Assembly (NCBI RefSeq): GCF_003345525.1
Contig: NZ_QQNH01000002.1
Span: 124,001 to 188,000, forward strand
Origin: Pelagibacterium lacus
GTDB lineage: Bacteria; Pseudomonadota; Alphaproteobacteria; Rhizobiales; Devosiaceae
Direction: 5' to 3'
DNA length: 64,000 nucleotides
Shown here: positions 25,792-35,769 of the stretch, piece after piece
How the letters are laid out: the number at the start of each line of letters is the position of its first letter
Numbering within the stretch: position 1 is the first letter of the stretch
Notes under the pieces: model-generated
The model's input: only the letters and a program-made list of their open reading frames with translations
Told to the model about the DNA's origin: nothing
The model's database searches: none
Position numbers and translations under genes: made by a program

Positions 25792-26130
25792 TCAGAAGAA
25801 CGGCCGAACTTCCACCGGCGCGCGGCAGGCGAGGGCGGCTTTGCGGCCCCAGTCGAGCGCGGTGTCGAGGTCGGGGGTCTCAAGTACCCAGAAGCCGCCG
25901 ATATATTCCTTGGTTTCGAGATAGGGTCCATCGGTGACCAATACCTCGCCATCCGGTTGCGGGCGCAGGGCGCGGGCGGTATCGGGCAATCGCAGGCCGC
26001 CGACGAACACCCTGACGCCGGCTGCGGACATTGCGGTGTTGAGGGCCCGGATTTCCCCGGTCATCGCCTCGTCCTCGGTGGAAGGATCGTAGGCATTGGG
26101 ACGATGAATGGCGACCAGATATTGGGGCAT
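25792..26130 (-). CDS. YCII-related domain protein
   Basis: The product is a 112-aa small alpha/beta protein of the YCII (YciI-like) family. Typical features are MPQYLVAIHRPN at the start, VFVGGLRLPDTARAL, VTDGPYLETKEYIGGFWVLE and a final VEVRPFF. Many members are encoded beside ECF sigma factors, but none is adjacent here. The ATG at 26130 has AGGAAAT just upstream. Function is unknown. Confidence 0.85.
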   Translation of the reverse strand: MPQYLVAIHRPNAYDPSTEDEAMTGEIRALNTAMSAAGVRVFVGGLRLPDTARALRPQPDGEVLVTDGPYLETKEYIGGFWVLETPDLDTALDWGRKAALACRAPVEVRPFF

Positions 26131-26473
26131 GATCATTTCCTTTCTCGGTTCGGGCATTGTGGGGCACCATGCCGAATATGACGCAGGGCACGCCCCAATT
26201 CCGACAGGATCCGCGAAAAATCCGACCCTGATGCGCATCCGGGCATTTTGAGCGGGCGGCGCCGGACAGAATTTTTATAGCGTCAAACCGGGCGGCCGGC
26301 AGCCATGCGTTCTATGCCGGAAAGCGCAAGGGAAATATGTCTCCGATCGCGCGGCACGCGCTTGCCGGGGTAGCCAAAACCCCATATTTTCCAAGGTGTT
26401 TCATGGAAAGGCCGCATGAGGTTCATGCCCATTCCAACCTTTCACCCGATTGATCCTGCATGAGGCCCTTCCC
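26131..26473. other. 343-bp divergent intergenic region upstream of cysG
   Basis: I see no gene here. On the plus strand there is a short terminator- or attenuator-like element: GGGGT (26367-26371), a 7-nt loop, ACCCC (26379-26383), then ATATTTT. It lies about 90 bp before the cysG start. Promoters for the YCII gene and the sulfur operon must lie in this region but could not be assigned. Confidence 0.4.
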
Positions 26474-27868
26474 GTGGCGCGGCTCAACACATTCCCGGTT
26501 TCGGTCGCCGTCAAGGGCAAGCGGATCGTCATTGTCGGGGGCGATGACGAGGCGCTGGCCAAGGCACGGCTGGCGGCCAAGACCAGCGCCGAGATCGTCG
26601 TGTTCGCGCCGCAGTTCGAGGCGGATTTCTCCGGGCTGGAGGTGCAACTGAACCGGCGGGCAGTGGAGGCGGAAGACTTCGCCAATGCGGCGCTTGCCTT
26701 CATCGCCGATCACGGTCCGGACGGTGCGCGGGCACGCACCCTGGCACGGGCGGCCGGGGTGCCGGTCAACGAGGTGGACGTTCCCGAAAATTGCGACTTC
26801 TTCACGCCGGCCCTTGTCGAGCGGGCGCCGCTTTCCATCGCCATCTCGACGGAAGGCGATGCGCCGGTCCTGGCACGGCTGGTGCGGGCGCGGATCGAGG
26901 CGATGCTGTCGCCCCGGCTGGGCGCTGTGGCGCGTCTGGCCGGCGCCATGCGCGAGACGGCCACGCGGCTTCTGCCCCATGGCGCAGCGCGGCGGCGCTA
27001 TTACGAGGAACTGGTGACCGCGCCCGGCATCGAGGACGCGCTGGCGGAGGGAAGGGGCGGAGAGGTGGCCAAGGCGCTGCTCGCCCGGCATGCGGCGGCC
27101 GGCGCCGGTGGTGGCGTCGTCTGGCTGATCGGTGCGGGGCCGGGAGCCGAAGATCTTCTGACCCTGCGGGCGCTAAGGCTGTTGCAGGAGGCCGATGTGA
27201 TCGTCCACGACCAATTGGTGCCGGTGGCGGTGATCGAGATGGGACGGCGCGACGCGGCGCGGATCTCGGTCGGCAAGGCCAAGGGGCATCATTCCTTCTC
27301 GCAGGCGCAGATCAATACGCTGATCGTGCGGCTGGCGCGCGAGGGCAAGCGGGTGGCGCGGCTGAAATCGGGCGACCCGATGGTGTTCGGGCGGGCCGGC
27401 GAGGAAATCGCGGCGCTCAGAGCGGCAGGGATCGGCTATGAGGTGGTGCCCGGCGTCACGGCGGCGTTGGCGGCGGCCGCCGATACGGCCAGCCCGGTGA
27501 CGCTGCGCAAGGTATCTCCCGGCATGGTGCTGGCCACGGCACATGGGGCCGACAATACCGAACTGGTCCATTGGGCAGCGCTGGCCAGAGCCGGCATGAC
27601 GCTGGGGCTCTATATGGGCAAATCGATCGCCGCCGGGGTGGCGCGGGACCTGCTGGCGCAAGGGCTCGGCGCCCGGATGCCCGTGGGCATCGTCGTCAAT
27701 GCAGGGCGGGCGGATCGAGTGCTTTACGCCGGCACGCTGGGGGCGCTGGCGCGCGACGAGATCGCCTTTGTCGACGGGCCGGCGGTGATCCTTATCGGCG
27801 AGGCGGTGGCGGCAGGAGACTGGGCCAGCGCCGGGACCATGGTGGCGGAAACGGCGCGGGTGGCGTGA
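26474..27868 (+). CDS. cysG: Siroheme synthase (trifunctional CysG)
   Basis: CysG methylates uroporphyrinogen III twice, oxidises precorrin-2 and inserts iron, giving siroheme for sulfite reductase. The 464-aa product has the N-terminal dehydrogenase/ferrochelatase half, with NAD-binding IVIVGGDDEALAKARLA. The C-terminal SUMT methyltransferase half starts at about residue 215 (WLIGAGPGAEDLLTLRALRL, RLKSGDPMVFGRAGEE, VVPGVTAALAAAA). The GTG at 26474 with TGAGG eight bases upstream is preferred over the TTG at 26450. It heads the sulfate-assimilation operon. Confidence 0.95.
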   Translation: MARLNTFPVSVAVKGKRIVIVGGDDEALAKARLAAKTSAEIVVFAPQFEADFSGLEVQLNRRAVEAEDFANAALAFIADHGPDGARARTLARAAGVPVNEVDVPENCDFFTPALVERAPLSIAISTEGDAPVLARLVRARIEAMLSPRLGAVARLAGAMRETATRLLPHGAARRRYYEELVTAPGIEDALAEGRGGEVAKALLARHAAAGAGGGVVWLIGAGPGAEDLLTLRALRLLQEADVIVHDQLVPVAVIEMGRRDAARISVGKAKGHHSFSQAQINTLIVRLAREGKRVARLKSGDPMVFGRAGEEIAALRAAGIGYEVVPGVTAALAAAADTASPVTLRKVSPGMVLATAHGADNTELVHWAALARAGMTLGLYMGKSIAAGVARDLLAQGLGARMPVGIVVNAGRADRVLYAGTLGALARDEIAFVDGPAVILIGEAVAAGDWASAGTMVAETARVA

Positions 27869-27902
27869 TGGCTGGCGGCGTTGGTGTGTTTGAAGCGAGG
27901 CG

Positions 27903-28214
27903 ATGATGAAAATCCTCACGGGAAATGAATTGCTCTCTGGGGCGGCGGTGTATCTCGATGCGCGGGGGAATTGGCGCGAGGCGCTGCAGGAGGCCCGGGT
28001 GTTCGGCAAGGACGAGGCCGAGGCGCTGGAGGCGGCGATCGCCGCCACCCATGCGACGGGCCGGGTGATCAGCATCGAAAGCGAAGACGTGCAGATGACC
28101 GAAGCGGGGATCCACCCCTTGCGCATCCGCGAGCGCATCCGGGCCCAAGGCCCTACAGCGCCACGCTTTTTTGATCGCCAGACGCTGGCCGAGGACGAAT
28201 ATGTATCGATATGA
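27903..28214 (+). CDS. DUF2849 protein, sulfite-reductase-associated
   Basis: The product is a 103-aa member of the DUF2849 family, found almost only beside siroheme sulfite reductase genes of alphaproteobacteria. Recognisable features are LTGNELLSGAAVYLD, W..ALQEARV and IHPLRIRERIRAQGPT. Its role is unknown; assembly or regulation of the reductase has to be inferred from context. It lies 34 bp after cysG and overlaps the sulfite reductase start by 14 bp. Confidence 0.88.
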   Translation: MMKILTGNELLSGAAVYLDARGNWREALQEARVFGKDEAEALEAAIAATHATGRVISIESEDVQMTEAGIHPLRIRERIRAQGPTAPRFFDRQTLAEDEYVSI

Positions 28215-29859
28215 CGAGTTCGACGCCGCCTTTGTCGGCGAGCGGGTGACCCAGTTTTCCGACCAGGTGCGGCGGCGCATCGCGGGTGAATTGACCGAGG
28301 AACAGTTCCGGCCCCTGCGGCTGATGAACGGCCTCTACCTGCAACTTCATGCCTATATGTTGCGGATTGCGGTACCTTATGGCACGCTTAGTGCGCGGCA
28401 AATGCGTATGCTGGCGCATGTTGCGCGCACCTATGACCGTGGCTACGGGCATTTCACCACACGGCAGAACATCCAGTTCAACTGGCCCAAGCTGAGAGAC
28501 GTCCCGGCCATCCTCTCCGACCTGGCCAGCGTCGAGATGCACTCGATCCAGACCTCGGGCAATTGCGTGCGCAATGTCACGGTGGACCAGTTCGCCGGGG
28601 CGGCGGCCGACGAGATCATCGATCCGCGCCCGGTGGCCGAGATCATCCGGCAATGGTCGAGCCTGCATCCGGAATTCATCTACCTGCCGCGCAAGTTCAA
28701 GATCGCCATGACCGGATCGCCGAATGATCGGGCGGCGGTGAAGTTCCACGATATCGGGCTGATGGCGCAGACCAACCGCGAGGGCGCGGTGGGCTGGGCG
28801 GTCTATGTCGGGGGCGGGCTGGGGCGGACGCCGATGGTCGGCAAGCTGATCAACGGCTTCGTGGCCCATGAGCACCTCCTCGCCTATCTGGAATCGATCC
28901 TGCGCGTCTACAATCGCTATGGACGGCGCGACAACAAGTTCAAGGCGCGCATCAAGATCCTGGTGCATGAGGAGGGGCTGGAGAATTTCAAGGGCCAGGT
29001 CGAGCAGGAATTCGCGGAAATCCGTGGCGGCGTCCTGACCCTGCCGCTGGAAGAGCTCGACCGGATCGAAGCCTATTTCGCCGAACCCGACTATGCCGAT
29101 CACGGCGTGGTGGCCATCGATGTGGAGCGCGAGAAAATCCTCGATCCGGCCTTTGGGCGGTTTCTCGAAAACAACACCTTTCCGCACAAGCGGGCCGGCT
29201 ACAGCGCGGTGACGATCTCGCTCAAGCCGATCGGCGGGGCGCCGGGGGATGCGACGGCCGAGCAGATGGAGGCGGTGGCGGACCTCGCGGAACGCTATTC
29301 CTTCGACGAATTGCGGGTGAGCCACGAGCAGAACCTGGTGCTGCCGCACGTGGCGCTCACCGATCTGCGGGCGGTCTATGACGGGCTGGCGGCGGCTGGG
29401 CTGGCCGATGCCAATGCCGGGGAGATCACCGACATGATCACCTGCCCGGGACTGGACTATTGCGCACTGGCCAATGCCCGCTCCATCCCGATCGCGCAGG
29501 ATATTTCGCGCCGGTTCGCCGCACCGGAACGGGCGCGGGAGATCGGCAAGCTCAAGATCAAGATTTCCGGCTGCATCAATGCCTGCGGGCACCACCATGT
29601 GGGCCATATCGGCATCCTGGGCGTGGAGAAGAAGGGCACCGAGCTCTACCAGATCACCGTGGGCGGCGACGGCAGCGAAGACGCGGCGGTGGGGAAAATC
29701 CTCGGGCCGGGCTTCGTGGCCGATGAGGTGCCCAATGCGATCGAGCGGCTGGTGGATGCCTATATCGCCGAGCGCAGCGACCCCGGCGAGACGTTCATCG
29801 CGGCCTATCGCCGGCTGGGGGACGCGCCGTTCAAGGAGGCGCTGTATGGCAATGGGTAA
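28201..29859 (+). CDS. cysI: Sulfite reductase hemoprotein (siroheme, 4Fe-4S)
   Basis: The enzyme reduces sulfite to sulfide with six electrons. The 552-aa product has the two nitrite/sulfite reductase half-domains. The four cluster and siroheme-linking cysteines are C415 and C421 (TCPGLDYCALA), and C458 and C462 (GCINACGHHH). The N-terminal substrate segment GHFTTRQNIQFNW is typical. No flavoprotein CysJ is encoded nearby. A ferredoxin and a ferredoxin reductase lie downstream, suggesting a ferredoxin-fed enzyme. The ATG at 28201 has GAGGAC upstream. Confidence 0.92.
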   Translation: MYRYDEFDAAFVGERVTQFSDQVRRRIAGELTEEQFRPLRLMNGLYLQLHAYMLRIAVPYGTLSARQMRMLAHVARTYDRGYGHFTTRQNIQFNWPKLRDVPAILSDLASVEMHSIQTSGNCVRNVTVDQFAGAAADEIIDPRPVAEIIRQWSSLHPEFIYLPRKFKIAMTGSPNDRAAVKFHDIGLMAQTNREGAVGWAVYVGGGLGRTPMVGKLINGFVAHEHLLAYLESILRVYNRYGRRDNKFKARIKILVHEEGLENFKGQVEQEFAEIRGGVLTLPLEELDRIEAYFAEPDYADHGVVAIDVEREKILDPAFGRFLENNTFPHKRAGYSAVTISLKPIGGAPGDATAEQMEAVADLAERYSFDELRVSHEQNLVLPHVALTDLRAVYDGLAAAGLADANAGEITDMITCPGLDYCALANARSIPIAQDISRRFAAPERAREIGKLKIKISGCINACGHHHVGHIGILGVEKKGTELYQITVGGDGSEDAAVGKILGPGFVADEVPNAIERLVDAYIAERSDPGETFIAAYRRLGDAPFKEALYGNG

Positions 29860-29885
29860 CAGGAGCGTTGGCGGAGGCCGAGAGG

Positions 29886-30028
29886 CAGCGCCCCCCTCAT
29901 CCCCGACCCTTCTCCCACCAGGGGAGAAGGGGGCTCTTTTGTTAGGCCCCGAAAGGTCCCACAGCCTCGGCTTGCCTTCTCCCCTGGTGGGAGAAGGTGC
30001 CCCGGGGGGGCGGATGAGGGGGGCGCTG
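29886..30028. repeat. Long palindromic intergenic repeat, family A copy 1
   Basis: This 143-bp element lies between cysI and cysH. Its 17-bp outer arms are perfect: CAGCGCCCCCCTCATCC (29886-29902) and its complement (30012-30028). Inside, a 23-bp hairpin unit at 29908-29930 (CCTTCTCCC-ACCA core) recurs inverted at 29975-29997. The same architecture occurs at 37308-37456. It would form a large cruciform RNA within the operon transcript. Confidence 0.85.
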
Positions 30029-30062
30029 AGCCTGCCCGCCACACGATACCAGGAGACTTCCC

Positions 30063-31363
30063 ATGGCCTTGGCTAGCCCGATCATTGCGGAGCCGAAACA
30101 CGACAAGCTGCGGCAGCTTGGCATCGTGGCGCTCAACGGCATGTATGACGAGATGGACGCCGAAGGGGTGCTCAAGCAGGCGGTGGAGGACTTGCTGCCC
30201 GGCTCGATCGCCCTGGTCTCGTCCTTCGGGGCGGATTCGGCGGTGCTGCTGCATCTGGTGAGCAAGGTCGATCCGGGTCTGCCGGTCTATTTCCTCGAGA
30301 CGGGCAAGCACTTCCCGCAGACGCTGGCCTATGTCGAAACGCTCAAGGCGCATCTGGGGCTGAGCAATGTCATCGCTCTGCACCCCGATGCCGATATCAG
30401 GCGCTTCGATCCGGATGGAACCCTGTGGGAAACCGATCCCGACAGCTGCTGCTATCTGCGCAAGACCGAGCCGCTCGAAGGGGTGCTGGACGGCTATGGC
30501 GGCTGGGTCACCGGGCGCAAGCGTTTCCAGACGGCGGAGCGCGGGGTGCTGCCGCATTTCGAATTGACCAGCGACGACCGCATCAAGGTCAACCCGCTGG
30601 CCTATTTCACCCATGAGGATATCGAGGCCTATAAGGCCAAACACGGCTTGCCGCAGCATCCGCTCTACGAGGCGGGGTACAAATCGATTGGTTGCGCGCC
30701 GTGCACCAGCGCGGTGGCCGAGGGCGAGGACCCCCGGGCCGGGCGCTGGCGCGGGCGGGACAAGCGCGAATGCGGCATTCATTTCGATTTTAACGGCAGC
30801 ATCGCGCGGCCGGTGAGCCAGGCCTCGCTCACCCTGTTTAAGGACGGCGCGGTCCGCACCGATCCGTGGAAGGCCTGGACCGAGGACGATACGGCCGAGG
30901 AGGCGCGCTATACCCATGTGCCGCTCGCCGTGTTCCGCGACTATCGCGACGTGTTCCTCGCCAGCCCGCATCCCATCGGATTGCGGGTCGATCCGGGCGA
31001 CCGGGTGGAGGACGTGGCCGAGGACCTGGACCGGTTCTCCTCCATCGCGATCAATTTCCCGGCCTTTACCGATGGGCGCGGCTATTCCAGCGCGCGGCTG
31101 TTGCGTGAGCGCTTCGGCTATGCGGGCGAGTTGCGCGGGGTCGGGGACGTGCTCACCGACCAGATTCCCTTCATGCGCCGCTGCGGCATAGACGCGCTGG
31201 TGGTGACCAATGCGGCGACGCGCAAGGCGCTGGAAAGCAACGCCCTGGCCGAGGTGGCCCATTACTACCAGCCGGTCGGGGCGCGGCGGGAAGTGCCGGC
31301 GGGAACGCGACCGTTCCTGCGCCGCCCGGAGCCCCGGGTGACGGCCAGCGCCCGATCTGATAC

Positions 31364-31367
<4 letters not shown>
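30063..31367 (+). CDS. cysH: APS reductase (CysH) fused to DUF934
   Basis: The N-terminal part (about 1-240) is an assimilatory adenylylsulfate reductase, which reduces APS to sulfite. It shows SSFGADSAVLLHL, ETGKHFPQTL, CC129-130 and C211/C214. This iron-sulfur cysteine set marks the APS rather than the PAPS type. It also has the terminal KRECGIH segment (C237). Normally the protein stops there. Here the frame continues into a complete DUF934 domain from about 255 (TLFKDGAV, FRDYRDVFLASPHPIGLRV, RGYSSARLLRERFGY, VLTDQIPFMRRCGIDAL). DUF934 is usually a separate gene beside cysI. Total length is 434 aa. Confidence 0.93.
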
Positions 31368-32522
<1,155 letters not shown>

Positions 32523-32579
32523 CTATAGACGGCCGCGACCCGGCACGGGGCCGGCGGCCGCCATTTCACAGGACCTCAC

Positions 32580-32909
32580 ATGCGGATATTCGTCACCGAC
32601 CAGAACGGCATCGAACATGAGCTCGAAGCGCTCGAGGGCTGGCGGGTGATGGAGGTGATCCGCGACTGGGGACTCAACATCAAGGCCGAGTGCGGCGGGT
32701 CGTGCGCCTGCGCGACCTGCCACATCTTCGTCGATCCCGAATGGCAGGAGCGGCTCAATCCGCCCACCGACGAGGAAGAGGACATGCTGGATTCGGTGCC
32801 CGACTACGAGGCCAATTCGCGCCTTTCCTGCCAGATCCTGATGCGCGAGGACCTGGACGGTCTGCGGGTGCGGCTGGCGGATTCGGCCCGGCAGGACGAG
32901 GCGGCGTAA
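32580..32909 (+). CDS. 2Fe-2S ferredoxin, adrenodoxin type
   Basis: The product is a 109-aa electron carrier. The cluster ligands are C38, C44, C47 and C84 in the pattern C-x5-C-x2-C...C (ECGGSCACATCH and LSCQIL). The acidic loop DEEEDMLD is typical of adrenodoxin-like ferredoxins. It follows the ferredoxin reductase gene after a GC-rich gap containing CGGCCGC/GCGGCCG arms. It is the probable donor for sulfite reduction, though Fe-S cluster or P450 roles are possible. Confidence 0.93.
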   Translation: MRIFVTDQNGIEHELEALEGWRVMEVIRDWGLNIKAECGGSCACATCHIFVDPEWQERLNPPTDEEEDMLDSVPDYEANSRLSCQILMREDLDGLRVRLADSARQDEAA

Positions 32910-32931
32910 AGCCTCTGGGGGATGCGGCGTC

Positions 32932-33546
32932 ATGGACGTGCTTGAATTTCTTCCCTATGCCATCGCGCTGGCGATCGCCGCGGCCATTCCCGGGCCGGGG
33001 ATCGCCGCCTGTGTCGGCAAGGCGCTGGGCTCGGGCTTCCGCCCGGCGGTGTTTTTCGCCACCGGGCTGGTCTTGGGCGATCTCACCTATCTGACGCTGG
33101 CCGTGCTCGGCCTTGCGGCGGTGGCGGCCGCGTTTTCGGGCATTTTTGTCGTGATCAAGATCGCGGGGGCCATTTACCTGGTCTATCTTGCCTGGAGCTT
33201 CTGGCGGGCGGGAATCGATCCCGACAAGGTAGAGGCGCGCAAGGGCAACGGGATTCTCGCCTCGGTGCTTGGCGGCTATGCGATGACCTTGGGCAATCCC
33301 AAGACCATCATCTTCTACATGGCGCTGCTGCCCACGGTGGTGAAGCTCGACGAGGTGACCGTGCAGAGTTTCGCCGGGCTGGTGGTGACGACCGTCGTGG
33401 TGCTGTATCTGGTGACGCTGCCCTATATCGCGCTTGCCAGCAAGGCGCGGGATTTCCTGCGCAATCCGCGCGCGCTCAAGACTCTCAATCGCGGGGCGGC
33501 GGGCGCCATGGCCGGGGCGGCGGCTTATATCGTGATCAAGCAGTAG
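32932..33546 (+). CDS. LysE family amino-acid exporter
   Basis: The product is a 204-aa inner-membrane protein with about six hydrophobic segments. It has the LysE/RhtB signatures AAIPGPGIAACVGKALGSGFR near the N-terminus and GGYAMTLGNPKTIIFYMALLP in the middle. These transporters export amino acids such as homoserine, threonine, lysine or cysteine. The specificity is unknown. It starts 22 bp after the ferredoxin gene on the same strand. Confidence 0.9.
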   Translation: MDVLEFLPYAIALAIAAAIPGPGIAACVGKALGSGFRPAVFFATGLVLGDLTYLTLAVLGLAAVAAAFSGIFVVIKIAGAIYLVYLAWSFWRAGIDPDKVEARKGNGILASVLGGYAMTLGNPKTIIFYMALLPTVVKLDEVTVQSFAGLVVTTVVVLYLVTLPYIALASKARDFLRNPRALKTLNRGAAGAMAGAAAYIVIKQ

Positions 33547-33599
33547 GCGCGATCGGCGCCTGGAATTGCTCTGGATTGCCCGATGGCAGGGACGAACAT

Positions 33600-34286
33600 A
33601 TGAGCAGCGAGAAGACCGAAGGGGCCGCCTTCGGGGCGGCGCACGCGCAAAGCTATGCCGAGGGCGCGCGGCGGCAGGTGCCGGGCCTTGACGGGCTGCA
33701 TAGGATGACCGGCATGCTGCTGGCCGAATGCGTGCCCGACGCGGCACAGATCCTGGTGCTGGGGGCCGGCGGCGGGCTGGAATTGCAGGCGCTGGCCGAG
33801 GCGCATGCGGGCTGGCATTTCGTCGGGATCGATCCTTCGGCGGATATGCTGGACACCGCCGCCCATGTCACGGAACCCTATCGCGACAGGGTGCGATTGC
33901 AGCAGGGCTATATCGCGGACGCGCCGTCCGGGCCGTTCGACGGGGCGGTTTCGCTGCTGGTTTTCCATTTCATCGACCGGGACGCGCGGCTGGCGACGCT
34001 CGAGGCCCTGCGCCGGCGGCTGAAGCCGGGGGCTCCGCTGGTCATCGCTCATATCAGCTTTCCGCAGGACGAGCCGGAGCGCTCGCGCTGGATCGCCCGG
34101 CATGTGGCCTTTGCCGGGACGGAAGGAGCGGCGGCGGAAAAGGCGAGAGACACCATCGGCAGCCGGCTGACCATCCTCGCGCCCGAGGATGACGAGGCAA
34201 TGCTGCGCGCGGCGGGGTTCGCCGGTGTGACGCTGATCCATGTGGGATTGAGCATCCGCGGCTGGGTCGCCTATGCCACGAAATGA
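33600..34286 (+). CDS. Class I SAM-dependent methyltransferase
   Basis: The product is a 228-aa methyltransferase with SAM motif I ILVLGAGGGLELQALAE, motif II VGIDPSADMLDTA, and FDGAVSLLVFHFIDRDARL. The overall form resembles the UbiE/tRNA-cmo5U CmoA-like group, but the substrate cannot be told. The ATG at 33600 has AGGGA eight bases upstream and is preferred to the ATG at 33576. It probably shares a transcript with the LysE gene. Confidence 0.85.
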   Translation: MSSEKTEGAAFGAAHAQSYAEGARRQVPGLDGLHRMTGMLLAECVPDAAQILVLGAGGGLELQALAEAHAGWHFVGIDPSADMLDTAAHVTEPYRDRVRLQQGYIADAPSGPFDGAVSLLVFHFIDRDARLATLEALRRRLKPGAPLVIAHISFPQDEPERSRWIARHVAFAGTEGAAAEKARDTIGSRLTILAPEDDEAMLRAAGFAGVTLIHVGLSIRGWVAYATK

Positions 34287-34322
34287 TCAAAACTGCGGCA
34301 GGAACGATTAGGGCGGATCAAA

Positions 34323-34359
34323 CTTGACGAAGCAGCGGCCTGTGCGCCGCTAAGTCAAG
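34323..34359 (+). promoter_or_regulatory. Nested inverted repeat before small secreted protein
   Basis: CTTGAC (34323-34328) pairs with GTCAAG (34354-34359), and AGCGGC (34334-34339) with GCCGCT (34346-34351) around CTGTGC. There is no T-run after it. It ends 22 bp before the next ATG, so it could be the end of the methyltransferase transcript or a leader structure. Confidence 0.4.
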
Positions 34360-34381
34360 CAAAAATCCAAGGAGACGCATC

Positions 34382-34699
34382 ATGCGCTTCAAATCTCTTG
34401 CCTCGCCTCTCGCCCTTGCTTTTGCCCTCGGTCTGGGCGGTGCCGCCCTTGCGCAGGATACGGAGGCTGAATCCGCCATGTCCATCGAGGACGGCGTCAT
34501 GATGATCAATGGTCTGGCGCTGACCGCGGAACAGGCGGCCTCGGTGCAGTCCTATTGCGATGAGTTGCAGGCCGATTTCGAGGCAGGGACGGACAGCGAA
34601 CCGCCCGCCCGTGCCGATCAGCCGGTGACGTTCGAGAATTTCGACTTCAGCCAGGTCTCGCGCGACGATTGCATCGAGGCGGGCTTTATCGAGCGGTAA
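34382..34699 (+). CDS. Small secreted hypothetical protein
   Basis: The product is a 105-aa exported protein. A clean Sec signal peptide (LASPLALAFALGLGGAALAQ) leaves an acidic mature domain of about 80 residues. That domain has two cysteines, in QSYCDELQ and DDCIEAGF, which could form a disulfide. A strong AAGGAGA ribosome-binding site and a downstream terminator support a real, well-expressed gene. I do not recognise the family. Confidence 0.78.
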   Translation: MRFKSLASPLALAFALGLGGAALAQDTEAESAMSIEDGVMMINGLALTAEQAASVQSYCDELQADFEAGTDSEPPARADQPVTFENFDFSQVSRDDCIEAGFIER

Positions 34700-34727
34700 G
34701 CCGTTCCCCTGTCGTCGTCGTTCGATG

Positions 34728-34757
34728 CCCGCCCCCCCAAGGGGCGGGTTTATTTTT
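34728..34757 (+). terminator. Rho-independent terminator
   Basis: CCCGCCCC (34728-34735), a 5-nt loop and GGGGCGGG (34741-34748) are followed by TTTATTTTT. It ends the small secreted protein gene and overlaps the 3' end of the convergent DUF697 gene. Confidence 0.88.
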
Positions 34758-35769
34758 GCGTGCCGGCGAGCTTGACCAGTTCGGGGACGAAATCGGCCAC
34801 CACGGGGGATTTCTGCGTGGCGTGGGGCAGGGGGCGGACCACCTTGATCGCCGCGATGCCGACGCGCACGGTCATCAGGCCGTTGAGGACGCCTTCGCCC
34901 AGGCGGGCGGAGAGTTTGGCCGCCACGCCCTGTCCGATCAATTGCTCCACGACCCCATCGGTGAGCACCAGTCCGCCGGTCACCGCCAGATGGGCGAGGA
35001 TGGCGCCGATAAGGCGGATGAAGCCGAACAGGCCGGGTCGCGCGCCATAAAGATCGGCGATGTTGCGGGCGAGGCGGAAACTTTCGAAGACCACGAAGGC
35101 CAGATCGATCACCGCGCGCGGCGCTATGGCGGTGACCAGCGCGACCCGGCGTGCGCTGGCGGCGGTGAGGGCGCGGGCCCGCAGGTCGAGCGGCGCCATG
35201 AGGGCGCGCTCGGCGGTCTTGACCAGCTCGGCGCCGTCGAGGATCGTCTCCGCATCGGCGGCCAGCCCCTCGCGGGCGCGGGCCAGATCGGCGCGCTCGG
35301 CATAGATCTGCTGCAATTCGGCGTGGAGCTTTTGTGCTGCGTCCAGATCGTCGGCCACCAGGGCCGCCGCCGCCCGGTCGCGCAGGCGATCGAGGGTGCG
35401 CAGGCGGGCAAGGCCGACCAGTTCGCGCAGGATGAGGACGGCCAGCGCCACGACGAACACGGCGAGGACGGCAAGTCCGAACCAGCCGAGCCATTCATAG
35501 GCGGCAAAGAGGTCGCGGACCAGCCGCTCGGCGGCAAGGCCGAGGCCGAGGGAAATCAGCGTGCCGCCGGTCCACAGTGCCAGGCCGCGCCAGAAGCCGC
35601 CGCGCCGCTTCGGAGCTGGTGCGACATCGGCATTGGCGAGTTCGGTGGAACTGGCCTCAAAGACGTCGGGGCTCTCCTCGGCGATGCCGGTTTCGAAGGC
35701 GCGGGGCGGGCGGGCCGGGGCAATGGGTTCATCGCGCGGCCGGGTGGGTATGGCGCGGGGCTCTCTCAT
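34750..35769 (-). CDS. DUF697 / YcjF-like membrane protein
   Basis: The product is a 339-aa inner-membrane protein of the YcjF (DUF697, TIGR01620) family. A basic and proline-rich N-terminus of about 55 residues precedes two transmembrane segments (LALWTGGTLISLGLGLAAE and FGLAVLAVFVVALAVLILRE). A long helical region and the C-terminal DUF697 domain follow, the latter with NIADLYGARPGLFGFIRLI. It is translationally coupled to the YcjX gene, whose stop it overlaps by four bases. The pair is conserved and stress-associated; the biochemical role is unclear. Confidence 0.9.
   Translation of the reverse strand: MREPRAIPTRPRDEPIAPARPPRAFETGIAEESPDVFEASSTELANADVAPAPKRRGGFWRGLALWTGGTLISLGLGLAAERLVRDLFAAYEWLGWFGLAVLAVFVVALAVLILRELVGLARLRTLDRLRDRAAAALVADDLDAAQKLHAELQQIYAERADLARAREGLAADAETILDGAELVKTAERALMAPLDLRARALTAASARRVALVTAIAPRAVIDLAFVVFESFRLARNIADLYGARPGLFGFIRLIGAILAHLAVTGGLVLTDGVVEQLIGQGVAAKLSARLGEGVLNGLMTVRVGIAAIKVVRPLPHATQKSPVVADFVPELVKLAGTQK

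Noticed and set aside
29886-30028. Repeat block considered as a CRISPR array or insertion sequence
   Set aside because: There are no regularly spaced direct repeats, no cas genes and no transposase; the structure is a set of nested inverted repeats.
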